Below, piece by piece: positions 9,344 to 17,823 of a stretch of DNA of 52,226 bases. This stretch comes from Candidatus Hydrogenedentota bacterium. Lineage in GTDB: Bacteria > Hydrogenedentota > Hydrogenedentia > Hydrogenedentales > Hydrogenedentaceae. The DNA is taken from assembly GCA_026415215.1 (NCBI GenBank), contig JAOAHN010000014.1, forward strand, positions 1 to 52,226, given 5' to 3'. The position numbers were made by a program, and so were the translations under genes. The notes below the pieces were generated by a model. That model did not search any database, was not told the origin of the DNA, and was given only the letters and a program-made list of their open reading frames with translations. Numbering within the stretch: position 1 is the first letter of the stretch; every line of letters begins with the position of its first letter.

Positions 9344-10918
9344 ATGAGTAAACATGATCACACTGGATGTTGTGGGTGCTTGAGCTCTCTCAAAGATATG
9401 AACATCGCAAGAAGGACATTTCTTGCTGCAGTTGGGGGCAGTGCTTTAGGTGCAGGTGTTGTTTTATCCGCTTCTGCACAGAATCCTTCTTCTTCTGCTG
9501 AAATGAGTTATCTTAGCGAGCCGGTTAAATCTGTAAGAAATAAATCTTTAGTTGTTCTTCCTATTATTACCTATGGAATTTATAAAAGGCATGAGCAAAC
9601 CAGTTGGCGTCCGTGGGGTGGATTTCATTCTATGGAAGATGTAGACAATGAATGCAAAAAAATTGAGAGTGAACTCGCTCAACTAAAGGCAAAAGCAGAG
9701 TTTCCTATAGAGGTACTTCCAATACTAAAGGTAGAAAAAGCGGAAGAGGCTAAAAAAGCGAGAGAGGCTCAAGCTGATGTTGCTATCGTTTATGGAGCCA
9801 CTGGTGAAATAGAGCCAGTTTTTAGTGATAATAAGCATTATCTCGTCTTTGTCCGACATAGAAGTGGTCCTGCATATCTCTGGTATGAGATTGTCCATCC
9901 GAGATTTTTGAGGAAAACCTACGATGATTATAGGGAAACTCGACTTACCCCTCAAGATGTGGTGGTGGATGAGTATGATGATGTTCTGTGGAGACTGCGT
10001 GCTATGTACGGCTTGAAAAATTCAGTAGGATGCAAAATGGTTTGTATAGGAGGTGCATCCGGGTGGGGAGATGGTGGAAGAAAATCTCCAGAACTAACTA
10101 AAGAAAAATTCAAGATGGAACTAATTGATTATCCCTATAGTGAACTTGAAAAAAGATTATTGCCAGCCTTGAAAGATTCTCAAATTCGCGAATGGGCAGT
10201 TAAGAATGCAAAGGCTTACTTAGGAGTTCCCAATACGAAGCTTGAGACAGAGCTTAGTTTCCTCGAAAATGCATTCATTCTTACGCGAGTATTTGAGGAA
10301 ATAATGACAGAGCTTGATGCACCTGCTATCACGGTAAATAACTGTATGACTACTATCATTCCTAAAGCCCAAACCACTGCTTGTATGACTTTATCCTTGC
10401 TTAATGATAGAGGTGCTATGGCGTTTTGTGAATCTGATTTTGCTGTGATTCCCTCTGGTGTGCTTATGCACTACATATCCTCTAAACCTGTTTTCTTGCA
10501 AGATCCTACATATCCCCATCATGGAGTTGTAACGATTGCACACTGCACAGCACCGAGAAAAATGGATGGCAAAACATTAGAACCTGTCCGTATTTTGACA
10601 CATTATGAGTCGGATTATGGCGCTGCACCGAAAGTTGACATGCGTATAGGGGAGATTGTTACAGTAGTTGACCCAGATTTCGAATTTAAGAAGTGGATAG
10701 GCTTCCGAGGAAAGGTTGTGGCGAATCCTTTTATGGACATCTGCAGATCTCAGATTGATGTTGAAATAGAAGGTGACTGCAATAAACTTGCTCAAGATAT
10801 GGTCGGCTTTCATTGGATGATGTGCTATGGCGACTACTTGAAAGAAACTGGTTACGCTCTGAGGAAACTTGGTATAGGCTGGTATAACCTTACCTACGAT
10901 AGGACGATAGAAGCATAG
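9344..10918 (+). CDS. Tat-exported L-fucose/arabinose isomerase-like protein
   Basis: 524 residues. A twin-arginine signal (ARRTFLAAVGG plus hydrophobic stretch, residues about 25-50) follows an unusual Cys-containing N-terminus (GCCGC). The mature part resembles the L-fucose isomerase fold. CESD near residue 362 matches the family's CEaD metal-binding segment, and the AHCTAPRK segment near 399 carries the usual third metal-ligand His; a C-terminal domain with HYESDYGA and GEIVTVV follows. Fucose and arabinose isomerases are normally cytoplasmic, so a Tat signal is noteworthy and suggests periplasmic sugar metabolism or a repurposed fold. ATG 9344 has a GGAATGG-type upstream sequence. Substrate is not predictable from sequence alone. 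Confidence 0.7.
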   Translation: MSKHDHTGCCGCLSSLKDMNIARRTFLAAVGGSALGAGVVLSASAQNPSSSAEMSYLSEPVKSVRNKSLVVLPIITYGIYKRHEQTSWRPWGGFHSMEDVDNECKKIESELAQLKAKAEFPIEVLPILKVEKAEEAKKAREAQADVAIVYGATGEIEPVFSDNKHYLVFVRHRSGPAYLWYEIVHPRFLRKTYDDYRETRLTPQDVVVDEYDDVLWRLRAMYGLKNSVGCKMVCIGGASGWGDGGRKSPELTKEKFKMELIDYPYSELEKRLLPALKDSQIREWAVKNAKAYLGVPNTKLETELSFLENAFILTRVFEEIMTELDAPAITVNNCMTTIIPKAQTTACMTLSLLNDRGAMAFCESDFAVIPSGVLMHYISSKPVFLQDPTYPHHGVVTIAHCTAPRKMDGKTLEPVRILTHYESDYGAAPKVDMRIGEIVTVVDPDFEFKKWIGFRGKVVANPFMDICRSQIDVEIEGDCNKLAQDMVGFHWMMCYGDYLKETGYALRKLGIGWYNLTYDRTIEA

Positions 10919-11740
10919 TCAAGCAGGACCAGCAACTTTTAGAAATTTGCACACTGGTGAAAGGATAGAGCGAAAACCGGGTGTAAAATTTTTACGCAAG
11001 GGGTATGACTTTGGCTCAGAGTTTGCTTGGTTATTCCCGTTTATGAGGTAGGGTATAACAATTCATTCCAAAGCAGGAAAAGTATCACCTCCTGATTTTG
11101 TTGAAAAAACCATCTGGGAGTATAGAACGCTCTGTGGACTATATGAGGAGGGAGTCTGTTTGCTAAGTCTTTTTGCTTTTCTTTTTCTCTACTGTCTTCT
11201 TATTTATTAATAATCGTTGGAGTAAGTTTCATGAGTGGTTTCAACATTTATATCGTTTTTCTCCACTGAATGTAGTTTTCCACTTTGGGATAATATTTAT
11301 CTCACGATACCACTATTTCGTGCAGAGTGTTGACGCTTGTCCAAAGAACATACACATTCCACTTGTAACCCTCTGATTCCTATAGCAACATAATAATTTT
11401 CTATAACATTATTAGTATTTATCCCTTTATTTCATTTTGATGCTGGTAAGGGCGATTTATTTGTGGTATTTTCCCGTTTATACTTGTTATAGAGGTATAG
11501 GAGGGTAATGCTCCAATTTATATTTACAATTTTGTAAGATTGTTTTCTACATAGAGAAAATGATGTTAGGTATGAAGGAGAGAGACATTGCCTAAAGATT
11601 TTAATGTCCTTATGGTAAGCGAGATGCTGGAGAATCTTAGTGGTGCTATAAGGGGAGATTCTTTTGATGAGAATGTTAAAATATTTTTATACTGAATGGG
11701 CTACCAGGTTAATTGAAGGCAAGCGAAAGGAGGATGAATT
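10919..11740. other. 0.8 kb intergenic region with a possible decayed gene
   Basis: Mostly AT-rich with no confident gene. One frame is open from before 10919 to 11048, has a single TAG at 11049-11051 and stays open to TAA 11208. Its translation (for example KAGKVSPPDFVEKTIWEYR) is charged and protein-like in the middle, so it may be a gene remnant, but I do not recognise a family. A short ORF with a good ribosome-binding site lies at 11588-11695 and is listed separately. Confidence 0.35.
11588..11695 (+). CDS. Possible 35-residue protein or truncated gene start
   Basis: TTG start with AAGGAG seven to nine bases upstream, encoding MPKDFNVLMVSEMLENLSGA and a further 15 residues, then TGA. It ends 45 bases before the macrodomain gene. 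No family recognised. It could be a small leader gene, the remnant of a longer gene, or chance. Confidence 0.25.
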   Translation: MPKDFNVLMVSEMLENLSGAIRGDSFDENVKIFLY

Positions 11741-12286
11741 ATGGTTGAGCTCAAAATAGGTGATTGTGTTATTCAGGTTGTTCAGGGAGATATTACCAAA
11801 GAGACTACTGACGCCATAGTAAATGCGGCGAACAGGACACTTTTAGGTGGTGGTGGAGTTGACGGGGCTATACATCGTGCAGGTGGACCTGAAATCCTGG
11901 AGCAATGTAAAAAATTGGGTGGATGTGAAACCGGTGATGCAAAAATAACTACCGGTGGTAGATTGCCTGCAAAGTATGTAATTCATACTGTAGGGCCAAT
12001 TTATAGAGATGGTAAACATGGTGAACCTGAGCTATTGAGAAATTGCTATATTCGTTCACTCGAGGTTGCGGTTGAGCATGGAATAAAAACTGTAGCGTTT
12101 CCAGCAATCAGTTGTGGAGTTTATGGTTATCCCATACCCGAGGCGGCGAAGATTGCTATTACTACTGTGAAAGAGTTTGTAGAGAAAAATCCACATTTTA
12201 AGTTAGTTCGATTTGTAATGTTTGGTTCTGATACATACGGTCCATATTGTGAAGTGCTGAAATCACTTGGAGGGGTAGAAATATAG
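11741..12286 (+). CDS. Macrodomain protein (O-acetyl-ADP-ribose deacetylase-like)
   Basis: 181 residues, all one macrodomain. The family binds or hydrolyses ADP-ribose derivatives such as O-acetyl-ADP-ribose, or removes ADP-ribose from proteins. Visible signatures are GDITKETTDAIVNAANRTLLGGGGVDGAIH, shown here only by key residues: Asp in GDIT, the NAAN segment, the GGGGVDGAIH catalytic loop, and the AISCGVYGYP phosphate loop. These match the YmdB/MacroD type. ATG 11741 is preceded by AAAGGAGG at ideal spacing. It is followed after 55 bases by the HGSNAT-like gene. Confidence 0.93.
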   Translation: MVELKIGDCVIQVVQGDITKETTDAIVNAANRTLLGGGGVDGAIHRAGGPEILEQCKKLGGCETGDAKITTGGRLPAKYVIHTVGPIYRDGKHGEPELLRNCYIRSLEVAVEHGIKTVAFPAISCGVYGYPIPEAAKIAITTVKEFVEKNPHFKLVRFVMFGSDTYGPYCEVLKSLGGVEI

Positions 12287-12341
12287 GGGATTTTAATACT
12301 TATTTAAAGTTTTTTGTATGACATTAGTAAAGGAGTTTCTC

Positions 12342-13475
12342 ATGTCCACATCTGCATCGCAAAAATGTTCAGAAGAAATGAAACGGTTCGCCCCGGTAGT
12401 GTTACCTCCAAGGATACTCTCGGTGGATGCACTTAGAGGGTTTGATATGTTTTGGATTATGCAGGGCAAGGAAGTTGTCTTAACAATATTGGGTTTGATT
12501 TTGGGTAGAATTCCCCCGATCTTGCAATATCATTTTTCTCATCCGGAGTGGGAAGGGTTCTCAGGTTGGGATTTGATAATGCCATTATTTTTGTTCATTA
12601 CTGGTGTTACTATTCCTTTTTCCGTGGAGAAATACACTTCAGGGCATGCTAAATATCCATTTTATAGAAGACTGTTTCGGAGAGTGGTTTTACTATGGAT
12701 ATTGGGGATGATCGCCCAAGGTCATTTGCTATCATTTGATCTTAATAAGATACATTTTTTTAGTAATACACTCCAGGCAATAGCGGTAGGGTACTTTGTA
12801 TCATCAATAGTATTAGTATATTTACCTATTAGATTTCAGCCTCTTCTAACTTTGGGACTTTTAATACTTTACTGGGTATGGATGATGTTTATCCCCTTGC
12901 CTACGGGTGAAGGTTCAGGGATTTTGTTACCTGAAAGAAATTGGGCTATGTATATTGACGAGTTGATTTTGGGTAGGTTTAGGGATGGCACGCACTACAC
13001 TTGGATATTAAGCGGACTCGGCTTTAGTGCCACTGTGATGTTGGGCACACATGCAGGGTATATCATTAAGTTTGTGCATAAGAGGAATTTAGTAGTTCTT
13101 TATCTCACCCTTGCTGGTGTTATTTGTTTACTATTTGGATGGCTATGGTCTTTTCATTTCCCTATTATAAAACATATATGGTCGAGTTCCATGGCGTTAT
13201 GGGCAGGGGGATGGTCGTATCTGCTTCTTGCTATATTTTTCTTATTGATAGATGTATTTGGGTTTACTGTATGGGCTTTCCCTTTTATTGTTGTTGGTTC
13301 AAATGCAATACTGGCCTATATTGGGGCTCCGTTTCTTAAGGAAGTTTTGGACTTTGCTTTGGTGAAGGTGGGTTTGGGGACAGCTACCCAATTAGTAACA
13401 CCATTTATTACTCTAATATCTATGTGGTTGTTGTTGTATTTTTTGTATACTAAAAAGTGGTTTATCAGAGTATAA
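12342..13475 (+). CDS. HGSNAT/DUF5009-family multispanning membrane protein
   Basis: 377 residues from ATG 12342, chosen because AAAGGAG lies six bases upstream; an in-frame ATG at 12318 lacks a site. The N-terminus has the family signature RILSVDALRGFDMFWI, and LIMPLFLFITGVTIPFS follows in the next helix. About ten hydrophobic segments are seen. The family includes the lysosomal heparan-alpha-glucosaminide N-acetyltransferase, and bacterial members are thought to acetylate glycans or move acetyl groups across the inner membrane. The substrate here is unknown. Confidence 0.85.
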   Translation: MSTSASQKCSEEMKRFAPVVLPPRILSVDALRGFDMFWIMQGKEVVLTILGLILGRIPPILQYHFSHPEWEGFSGWDLIMPLFLFITGVTIPFSVEKYTSGHAKYPFYRRLFRRVVLLWILGMIAQGHLLSFDLNKIHFFSNTLQAIAVGYFVSSIVLVYLPIRFQPLLTLGLLILYWVWMMFIPLPTGEGSGILLPERNWAMYIDELILGRFRDGTHYTWILSGLGFSATVMLGTHAGYIIKFVHKRNLVVLYLTLAGVICLLFGWLWSFHFPIIKHIWSSSMALWAGGWSYLLLAIFFLLIDVFGFTVWAFPFIVVGSNAILAYIGAPFLKEVLDFALVKVGLGTATQLVTPFITLISMWLLLYFLYTKKWFIRV

Positions 13476-13531
13476 GTGAGGATATGAAGGTTGTTGAGTA
13501 TAAACTTAGTTAAAATCGTTTAAGGGAGAAG

Positions 13532-13942
13532 TTGCACTTGAGGGAGATACTCTTGAGCTTACCTTTGATGTTTGTGTTAGTTACAATGATATATCTTGCT
13601 GTGAGGGCACTTACTCAGGCTTGGGTTAACTACAGAGTAAGATTAGCTCTGCTTGAAAAATTGGAAAACTCTCCAGAGATTTTGGAAGAAGTTCCTCAAA
13701 TCAAGGAACTTTTCGAGAAGGATGCAAGATTATTAAATGAAAGTTATCCGGTTGATTTTATTCCAACTGGAACTATATTAGTTTTCTTCGGATTAATATG
13801 TGTTATGTTTGATTTTACCTTTGGTGCAGGACAAATTGCTGCAGGTGTATATTGGGGAGGAGTAATATGCACAGGTATAGGATTTATATTCGCAATCCTC
13901 GGAATATTTTTGCGGTTTTTATCAACCCCTTTGAAGTTGTAG
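13532..13942 (+). CDS. Small membrane protein of unknown function
   Basis: 136 residues with a hydrophobic N-terminal helix (about 8-30), a charged helical section (about 35-72, rich in Glu and Leu), and two more hydrophobic helices at about 80-103 and 107-130. AGGGAG stands upstream; TTG 13532 or TTG 13538 could be the start. DUF6249-like small membrane proteins have this layout, but I cannot assign it. It converges with the minus-strand gene at 13961 with only 18 bases between. Confidence 0.6.
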   Translation: MHLREILLSLPLMFVLVTMIYLAVRALTQAWVNYRVRLALLEKLENSPEILEEVPQIKELFEKDARLLNESYPVDFIPTGTILVFFGLICVMFDFTFGAGQIAAGVYWGGVICTGIGFIFAILGIFLRFLSTPLKL

Positions 13943-13960
13943 ACCTTCTATGCCCTGAGC

Positions 13961-14548
13961 CTATTTTGAATATGCAAGTTTGAACTGTATGGCGCTCCCT
14001 AATATCGCAAACCCGAGCCAGGTCAAGAACGATGTGAAGTAGAAATTTGTATAGTATGAGGTTGGTGGACCTTCAATTAGGTGTAGGGTTTCGCCAATTT
14101 GAAGTAGCGACCAGAGTATTAGAATTCCCCCAATGGAGGCAGTAGAGAGAATGATAACTGGCTTTTCGATTATTAGTGCAGATATTCCGCCGAGTAGTCC
14201 GAAAATGAACATAAATATTGGTGGGTCGAGAAGTGGTTGTAAAGTTATACTAACGGAAATTCCCCACACTACCCCTAATAAGAATACACCGGCGCTAAAC
14301 AGGAATAAGGAGGCTACTGCTCCCAAAAATCCGAAGAAGACGGCAAACACTACGATCCACACCCAGGGTAAGTTTGGGATGGAGCCTAATATTAAAAAGG
14401 TGGGTATAGACCCCATAATAAACCCGACTACACACAATACCGCTGAAATGAGTTTATATCCATAGAAGCAGGTAATGCCTCCTAATAATAAGATGGATAT
14501 CAAGATGCCGATAGTCCCTTCCTGTTGCAGTAGAATCTCCAAGTTCAT
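13961..14548 (-). CDS. DUF4203/TMEM198-like membrane protein
   Basis: 195 residues, about seven hydrophobic helices rich in Gly and Phe. The regularly spaced Gly and FGY (FYGYKLISAVLCVVGF) and the PVIILSTASIGG segment resemble the DUF4203/TM7SF3 family. Function is unknown. It starts five bases after the end of the upstream minus-strand gene, so the two are probably one operon. Confidence 0.65.
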   Translation of the reverse strand: MNLEILLQQEGTIGILISILLLGGITCFYGYKLISAVLCVVGFIMGSIPTFLILGSIPNLPWVWIVVFAVFFGFLGAVASLFLFSAGVFLLGVVWGISVSITLQPLLDPPIFMFIFGLLGGISALIIEKPVIILSTASIGGILILWSLLQIGETLHLIEGPPTSYYTNFYFTSFLTWLGFAILGSAIQFKLAYSK

Positions 14549-14553
14549 ATTGA

Positions 14554-15642
14554 CTAACTATGAAGTTTTCGTGAGGAAGGTGATTTTGAATAAAGGTGCA
14601 CAACTAAAGTGATTACAGCAATAAATAATAAATCTGGAAGATAAGTATAAATATTGTTTTTTGAAGAGTTGTGATTGAATATTCCGCAGGAAAAGATGTT
14701 TACAACAACTGAGCTTTTTCCCCCTAAGTAAGAATAGTATCTCTTACCGTAGATTTCGTAAACTAAGATTGCGGAATAATAACCATATTTTTTAGGTTGA
14801 AATCTAACAATGAAAGATATTTTCTGCTGAGGTTCGATGAGGTATTCGGTATCGCCGATGATATGAAATTCTGGTTCACCTAAAATCCAGACTCTTAGAG
14901 GGACAGGCTCTGTCCCGATATTTTCCGCGGTGTAGACCCCATCTCTGTATGTCTTTAACGATAAGTCTCCATAGTTGACAGGAAGATTTAGTGGTGGCAC
15001 TACAACTAAAGGAACATTTTCATCAATCTGGGGATACCCCTCCCCTTCACCAGGGTGTTCCTCTGGAGTAATTGCCTTCTCTACGAATAAGTCAAAGTCG
15101 CCTTCCGCAAGTTCGTATTCCTTCTTATTTGTTATTCTATCTCCATCAAGGTCGCCACTCCCTCTCAAATAGATTCCGCCCATCAAGTTGTAGTTCTTTA
15201 AATCAATGGTAACGCCAAATTCTGACAGAGCACCCTGCACGAAATATTGAATTGCTTTTGGCTCTCCAATTGTGATGATACCTGCACAAAATCTTTCAAG
15301 TTCGTCACAGGTAATTCCATAAATCTGTTGAAGGGCGATACATCTATTTCCGAGGGTATTATCAATCTTTATTCGAGCCCAGTTGAAGTAATATATAGAT
15401 AGTAATATCTCATGATTTGGCACATTCTCATCTCTCAAGACCCTGTCGAGTAGTCTCGCGTGTGCTCTATCCGGGATACTATTTCCATCTGCATCGAGTG
15501 TATTGGGATCGGTTTCAGGGGAGAACCCTTTCACTATTTTGAAGTATATTTCTTCTACTTGGGCATCCAATGAAAAAGCGTTTATCCCCACTACGCTTAA
15601 TAAGAGGATAATTAGGATACTAAGAAGAAAATGTTTGTACAT
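14554..15642 (-). CDS. Secreted protein with ASH-like domain and Cys-TM C-terminal anchor
   Basis: 362 residues. A signal peptide (about 1-22) is followed by a helical domain with a Ca-binding-like DLDGDRITNKKE element near residue 165. An acidic EHPGEGEG linker leads to an immunoglobulin-like ASH/choice-of-anchor domain (about 225-310: NIGTEPVPLRVWI, FIVRFQPKKYGYYSA). The protein ends in a Cys, a short polar stretch, one transmembrane helix and a basic tail, much like the protein at 6492-7460. It is probably displayed on the cell surface or anchored in the membrane. Confidence 0.7.
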   Translation of the reverse strand: MYKHFLLSILIILLLSVVGINAFSLDAQVEEIYFKIVKGFSPETDPNTLDADGNSIPDRAHARLLDRVLRDENVPNHEILLSIYYFNWARIKIDNTLGNRCIALQQIYGITCDELERFCAGIITIGEPKAIQYFVQGALSEFGVTIDLKNYNLMGGIYLRGSGDLDGDRITNKKEYELAEGDFDLFVEKAITPEEHPGEGEGYPQIDENVPLVVVPPLNLPVNYGDLSLKTYRDGVYTAENIGTEPVPLRVWILGEPEFHIIGDTEYLIEPQQKISFIVRFQPKKYGYYSAILVYEIYGKRYYSYLGGKSSVVVNIFSCGIFNHNSSKNNIYTYLPDLLFIAVITLVVHLYSKSPSSRKLHS

Positions 15643-15746
15643 ACAGTTATTGGTTCCCTTTTACTATAATCCAGATAGTATTGTAAAATATAAATGCTTA
15701 CAGAGTACAATGCTCATTATATAAAATCTTCGAGGCGAGTGGAAAT

Positions 15747-15983
15747 ATGAAATACTTTAAGGTATCTCAGTTTGTTCCGGAGAAAGGTTATGCATGGACT
15801 TATTATGAGTGTGATGATGAAGGCACAATAATAAGGCAGTTAACCTACATTCCTGAAACAAATGAGATAACACGAGTGGCTGACCCAGTTGTTAAGCGGT
15901 TGTATAGACCGGAAAAGTTAAAAATAGCAACAGATGAAGAATTTATCTCACTGTGGGAAAAATCTTTTACTGAAAGGCAATAA
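15747..15983 (+). CDS. Small protein of unknown function upstream of the PHP gene
   Basis: 78 residues, soluble and charged, with an aromatic N-terminal half (MKYFKVSQFVPEKGYAWTYY) and acidic C-terminus. GAGG lies upstream of ATG 15747. It ends two bases before the PHP gene, so the two are co-translated. I do not recognise the family. Its nearness to the peptide cluster may or may not be meaningful. Confidence 0.6.
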   Translation: MKYFKVSQFVPEKGYAWTYYECDDEGTIIRQLTYIPETNEITRVADPVVKRLYRPEKLKIATDEEFISLWEKSFTERQ

Positions 15984-15985
15984 AG

Positions 15986-16858
15986 ATGAGAGTAGTTTCA
16001 CCATATTTCAACTCTAAAAGTTATATTTGGGCAAAAGGAAATCTTCACTCACATACAAGTATCAGCGATGGGCTTTATACCCCTCAAGAAATAGTTAACA
16101 AATATGCATCAAATGGATATGATTTTTTGATGATTAGCGAACACGATATGGTGTATGAGCCAAATGGAATGGATTCAAGGGGCATGATTTTAATTAAAGG
16201 GAGTGAGGTAACATTAGAAGGGCCTCACATACTTCATGTTAATGCGACTAATAATGTTTTTCACTATCCCGATAGACAAAAAGTAATTAATGAAATAGTA
16301 GAAGATGGGGGATTTGCTATAATAAATCACCCTAATTGGGAAGAGAATTTTAATCATTGTCCTCAGGCTTTGTTAGAAGCTCTCCAGAACTATACTGGGA
16401 TAGAGATTTATAATGGTATAGTTCGTAGACTTCCCGGAAATCCCAACGCTACAGATAGATGGGACCTACTCCTCTCTAAGGGAAGGATCGTATGGGGCTT
16501 TGCTAATGATGACGCCCACTGGGAGGAAACTTTTTGTGTGGCTTGGAATGTTGCTCAGGTGGAAAAACTCTCGCTTGAATGTATTCTGGATGCCCTTAAG
16601 AATGGACGATTCTACGCAAGCACGGGGGTAGAGATACAGAAAATAGAGGTAAAAGATAGGACTTTTCATATATCTACACGAAATGCTACTAAATGTGCTG
16701 TGATTTCTATGTATGGTAGGCGAATTTTTGAAGTTAAAGGTAAAGATATTGTTTACGAATTAGAAGAGGACTTGGGATTTCCGTATATTAGATTTGAATT
16801 TTGGGGGGAGGGCGAAGAACAAGCTTGGACACAGCCATTTTTAATAGATAATGATTGA
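15986..16858 (+). CDS. PHP-domain phosphoesterase-like protein
   Basis: 290 residues. The PHP motif I is clear: GNLHSHTSISDGLYTP, where the two His ligate metal. Motif II is MISEHDM, then a GSEVT glutamate, and INHPNWEE and FANDDAHW supply later ligands. The family contains histidinol phosphatase, nucleoside 5'-3' exonuclease and polymerase-associated domains; the short free-standing form with SDG and NHPNW is usual for PHP hydrolases acting on phosphoester substrates. The substrate is unknown. A 132-base gap carrying a promoter-like region separates it from the peptide genes, so it may belong to a different transcript. Confidence 0.85.
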   Translation: MRVVSPYFNSKSYIWAKGNLHSHTSISDGLYTPQEIVNKYASNGYDFLMISEHDMVYEPNGMDSRGMILIKGSEVTLEGPHILHVNATNNVFHYPDRQKVINEIVEDGGFAIINHPNWEENFNHCPQALLEALQNYTGIEIYNGIVRRLPGNPNATDRWDLLLSKGRIVWGFANDDAHWEETFCVAWNVAQVEKLSLECILDALKNGRFYASTGVEIQKIEVKDRTFHISTRNATKCAVISMYGRRIFEVKGKDIVYELEEDLGFPYIRFEFWGEGEEQAWTQPFLIDND

Positions 16859-16915
16859 TAATAGAAAAACTTTTTCAACATACTAAGTATTAAAATATTA
16901 TGGATAACATATTTG

Positions 16916-16966
16916 GTGTAACATACATTACACATTATTGTGATAATTAATATAATTAAGTTATCA
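16916..16966 (+). promoter_or_regulatory. Promoter with overlapping dyads ahead of the small-peptide cluster
   Basis: A perfect TATAAT box at 16951-16956 lies 34 bases before the first peptide start. A perfect dyad GTGTAA-6-TTACAC (16916-16933) covers the -35 position, where no good TTGACA exists, and a second dyad (TGATAATTAA / TTAA-g-TTATCA, 16941-16966) surrounds the -10 box. AGGAGGA at 16977-16983 is the ribosome-binding site. The layout suggests control by a dimeric regulator. This is inference from sequence only. Confidence 0.5.
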
Positions 16967-16990
16967 AAAAGCTTTTAGGAGGAATAGAGG

Positions 16991-17140
16991 ATGAAACACA
17001 TTCAAAAAATTACTAAACCAAAAGTAGCACAAGTTGAAACCACGGGATTAACTTGGGGACAAATATTAACTTTGATTGCGAATATCTTATCTGTTATTGC
17101 GCAAGCACTTACAGCAAAAGAACAAACTTCTACAACTTAA
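16991..17140 (+). CDS. Candidate precursor peptide 1 of the GNAT/ABC/CPBP cluster
   Basis: 49 residues, ATG 16991 with AGGAGGA seven bases upstream. The N-terminus MKHIQKITKPKV is basic and resembles the starts of the other four peptides. The middle is a hydrophobic helix (TWGQILTLIANILSVIAQ) and the end is polar and Thr-rich (KEQTSTT). Product unknown; I infer a ribosomally made peptide that is modified, cleaved and exported by the downstream enzymes. No similarity search was possible. Confidence 0.7.
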   Translation: MKHIQKITKPKVAQVETTGLTWGQILTLIANILSVIAQALTAKEQTSTT

Positions 17141-17158
17141 TGTGATAGGGAGAGTGTT

Positions 17159-17344
17159 ATGAGAATAAAGAAGATTACATTTAAACCCGTCTTAGCTCAA
17201 CAATCTACAAATTTTTGTGCTAATCCTCAAAGTGATTATCAGGCTTTTCTTTGTTTCCTACTAAATGTGTTAGTTAACTTCTTCTTACCACTTGCGGAGA
17301 TAAAGAAACCTCAAGAGCCGGGTTCAGAAACTACTACGACTTAA
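17159..17344 (+). CDS. Candidate precursor peptide 2 (two Cys)
   Basis: 61 residues, ATG 17159 with AGGGAGAG upstream, 18 bases after peptide 1. It begins MRIKKITFKPVLAQ, has Cys at 20 and 32, a strongly hydrophobic segment (FLCFLLNVLVNFFLPLA) and a polar tail ending in SETTTT. It is the only peptide of the five with two Cys. Same layout of basic leader, helix and Thr tail. Confidence 0.7.
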   Translation: MRIKKITFKPVLAQQSTNFCANPQSDYQAFLCFLLNVLVNFFLPLAEIKKPQEPGSETTTT

Positions 17345-17399
17345 CCTTTATTTGAAGCATAATAAAGTTTTTTGTGATAATGCCTTAGGATATAAAAAA

Positions 17400-17576
17400 A
17401 TGAAGCATATTAAGAATTATAGTGTAAATATTTCTTATCCTCTTCAAGGAGTGACAGTTGATGTAGTTCTAACGATAATATATCAAATTTTAGAGGCTGT
17501 GAGGAATTTCCTCGCGACAAAGCAGACAGATCAACAAACTACCACCGACGGTGTATACAAGAATGAAAAATTCTAA
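17400..17576 (+). CDS. Candidate precursor peptide 3
   Basis: 58 residues from ATG 17400, chosen over TTG 17352 because it restores the MKHIKN leader seen in its neighbours and has AGGA about ten bases upstream. The hydrophobic helix is VDVVLTIIYQILEAVRNFL and the tail KQTDQQTTTDG is polar and Thr-rich. It overlaps the start of peptide 4 by 14 bases in another frame. Confidence 0.65.
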   Translation: MKHIKNYSVNISYPLQGVTVDVVLTIIYQILEAVRNFLATKQTDQQTTTDGVYKNEKF

Positions 17577-17772
17577 GTATAAAAATCTTCATATCAAAGA
17601 TATAACTAAACCGGAAAGAGGTAATGAATTTCCTTTTACAGTGGATAGTATTCTGAAATTTATACAAGATTTAATTAAAATATTAATACCCATATTTAGA
17701 AATAAAGATCCTGAAACTCCACCTGTAACTGGCGGTGGAGGAGGTGGTTCGGGTGGTGGTTCTTCTAATTGA
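17563..17772 (+). CDS. Candidate precursor peptide 4 with Gly/Ser-rich tail
   Basis: 69 residues from ATG 17563 (GTG 17551 is an alternative). It has a basic leader (MKNSKYKNLHIKDITKP), a hydrophobic amphipathic helix (TVDSILKFIQDLIKILIPIF) and ends in PVTGGGGGGSGGGSSN. No strong ribosome-binding site is seen, so translation is probably coupled to peptide 3. The polyglycine tail differs from the Thr tails of peptides 1-3. Confidence 0.65.
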   Translation: MKNSKYKNLHIKDITKPERGNEFPFTVDSILKFIQDLIKILIPIFRNKDPETPPVTGGGGGGSGGGSSN

Positions 17773-17823
17773 GTAAGATATATCGTATAGTTGTGAAATT
17801 AAACTATTAAATGGAGGCGAGAG

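Noticed and set aside
12318-12341. ATG 12318 as start of the HGSNAT-like gene
   Set aside because: AAAGGAG lies between the two ATGs and directs initiation at ATG 12342.
16859-16990. CRISPR leader or tRNA-like structure upstream of the peptides
   Set aside because: Only short dyads are present; no repeat-spacer pattern or cloverleaf.
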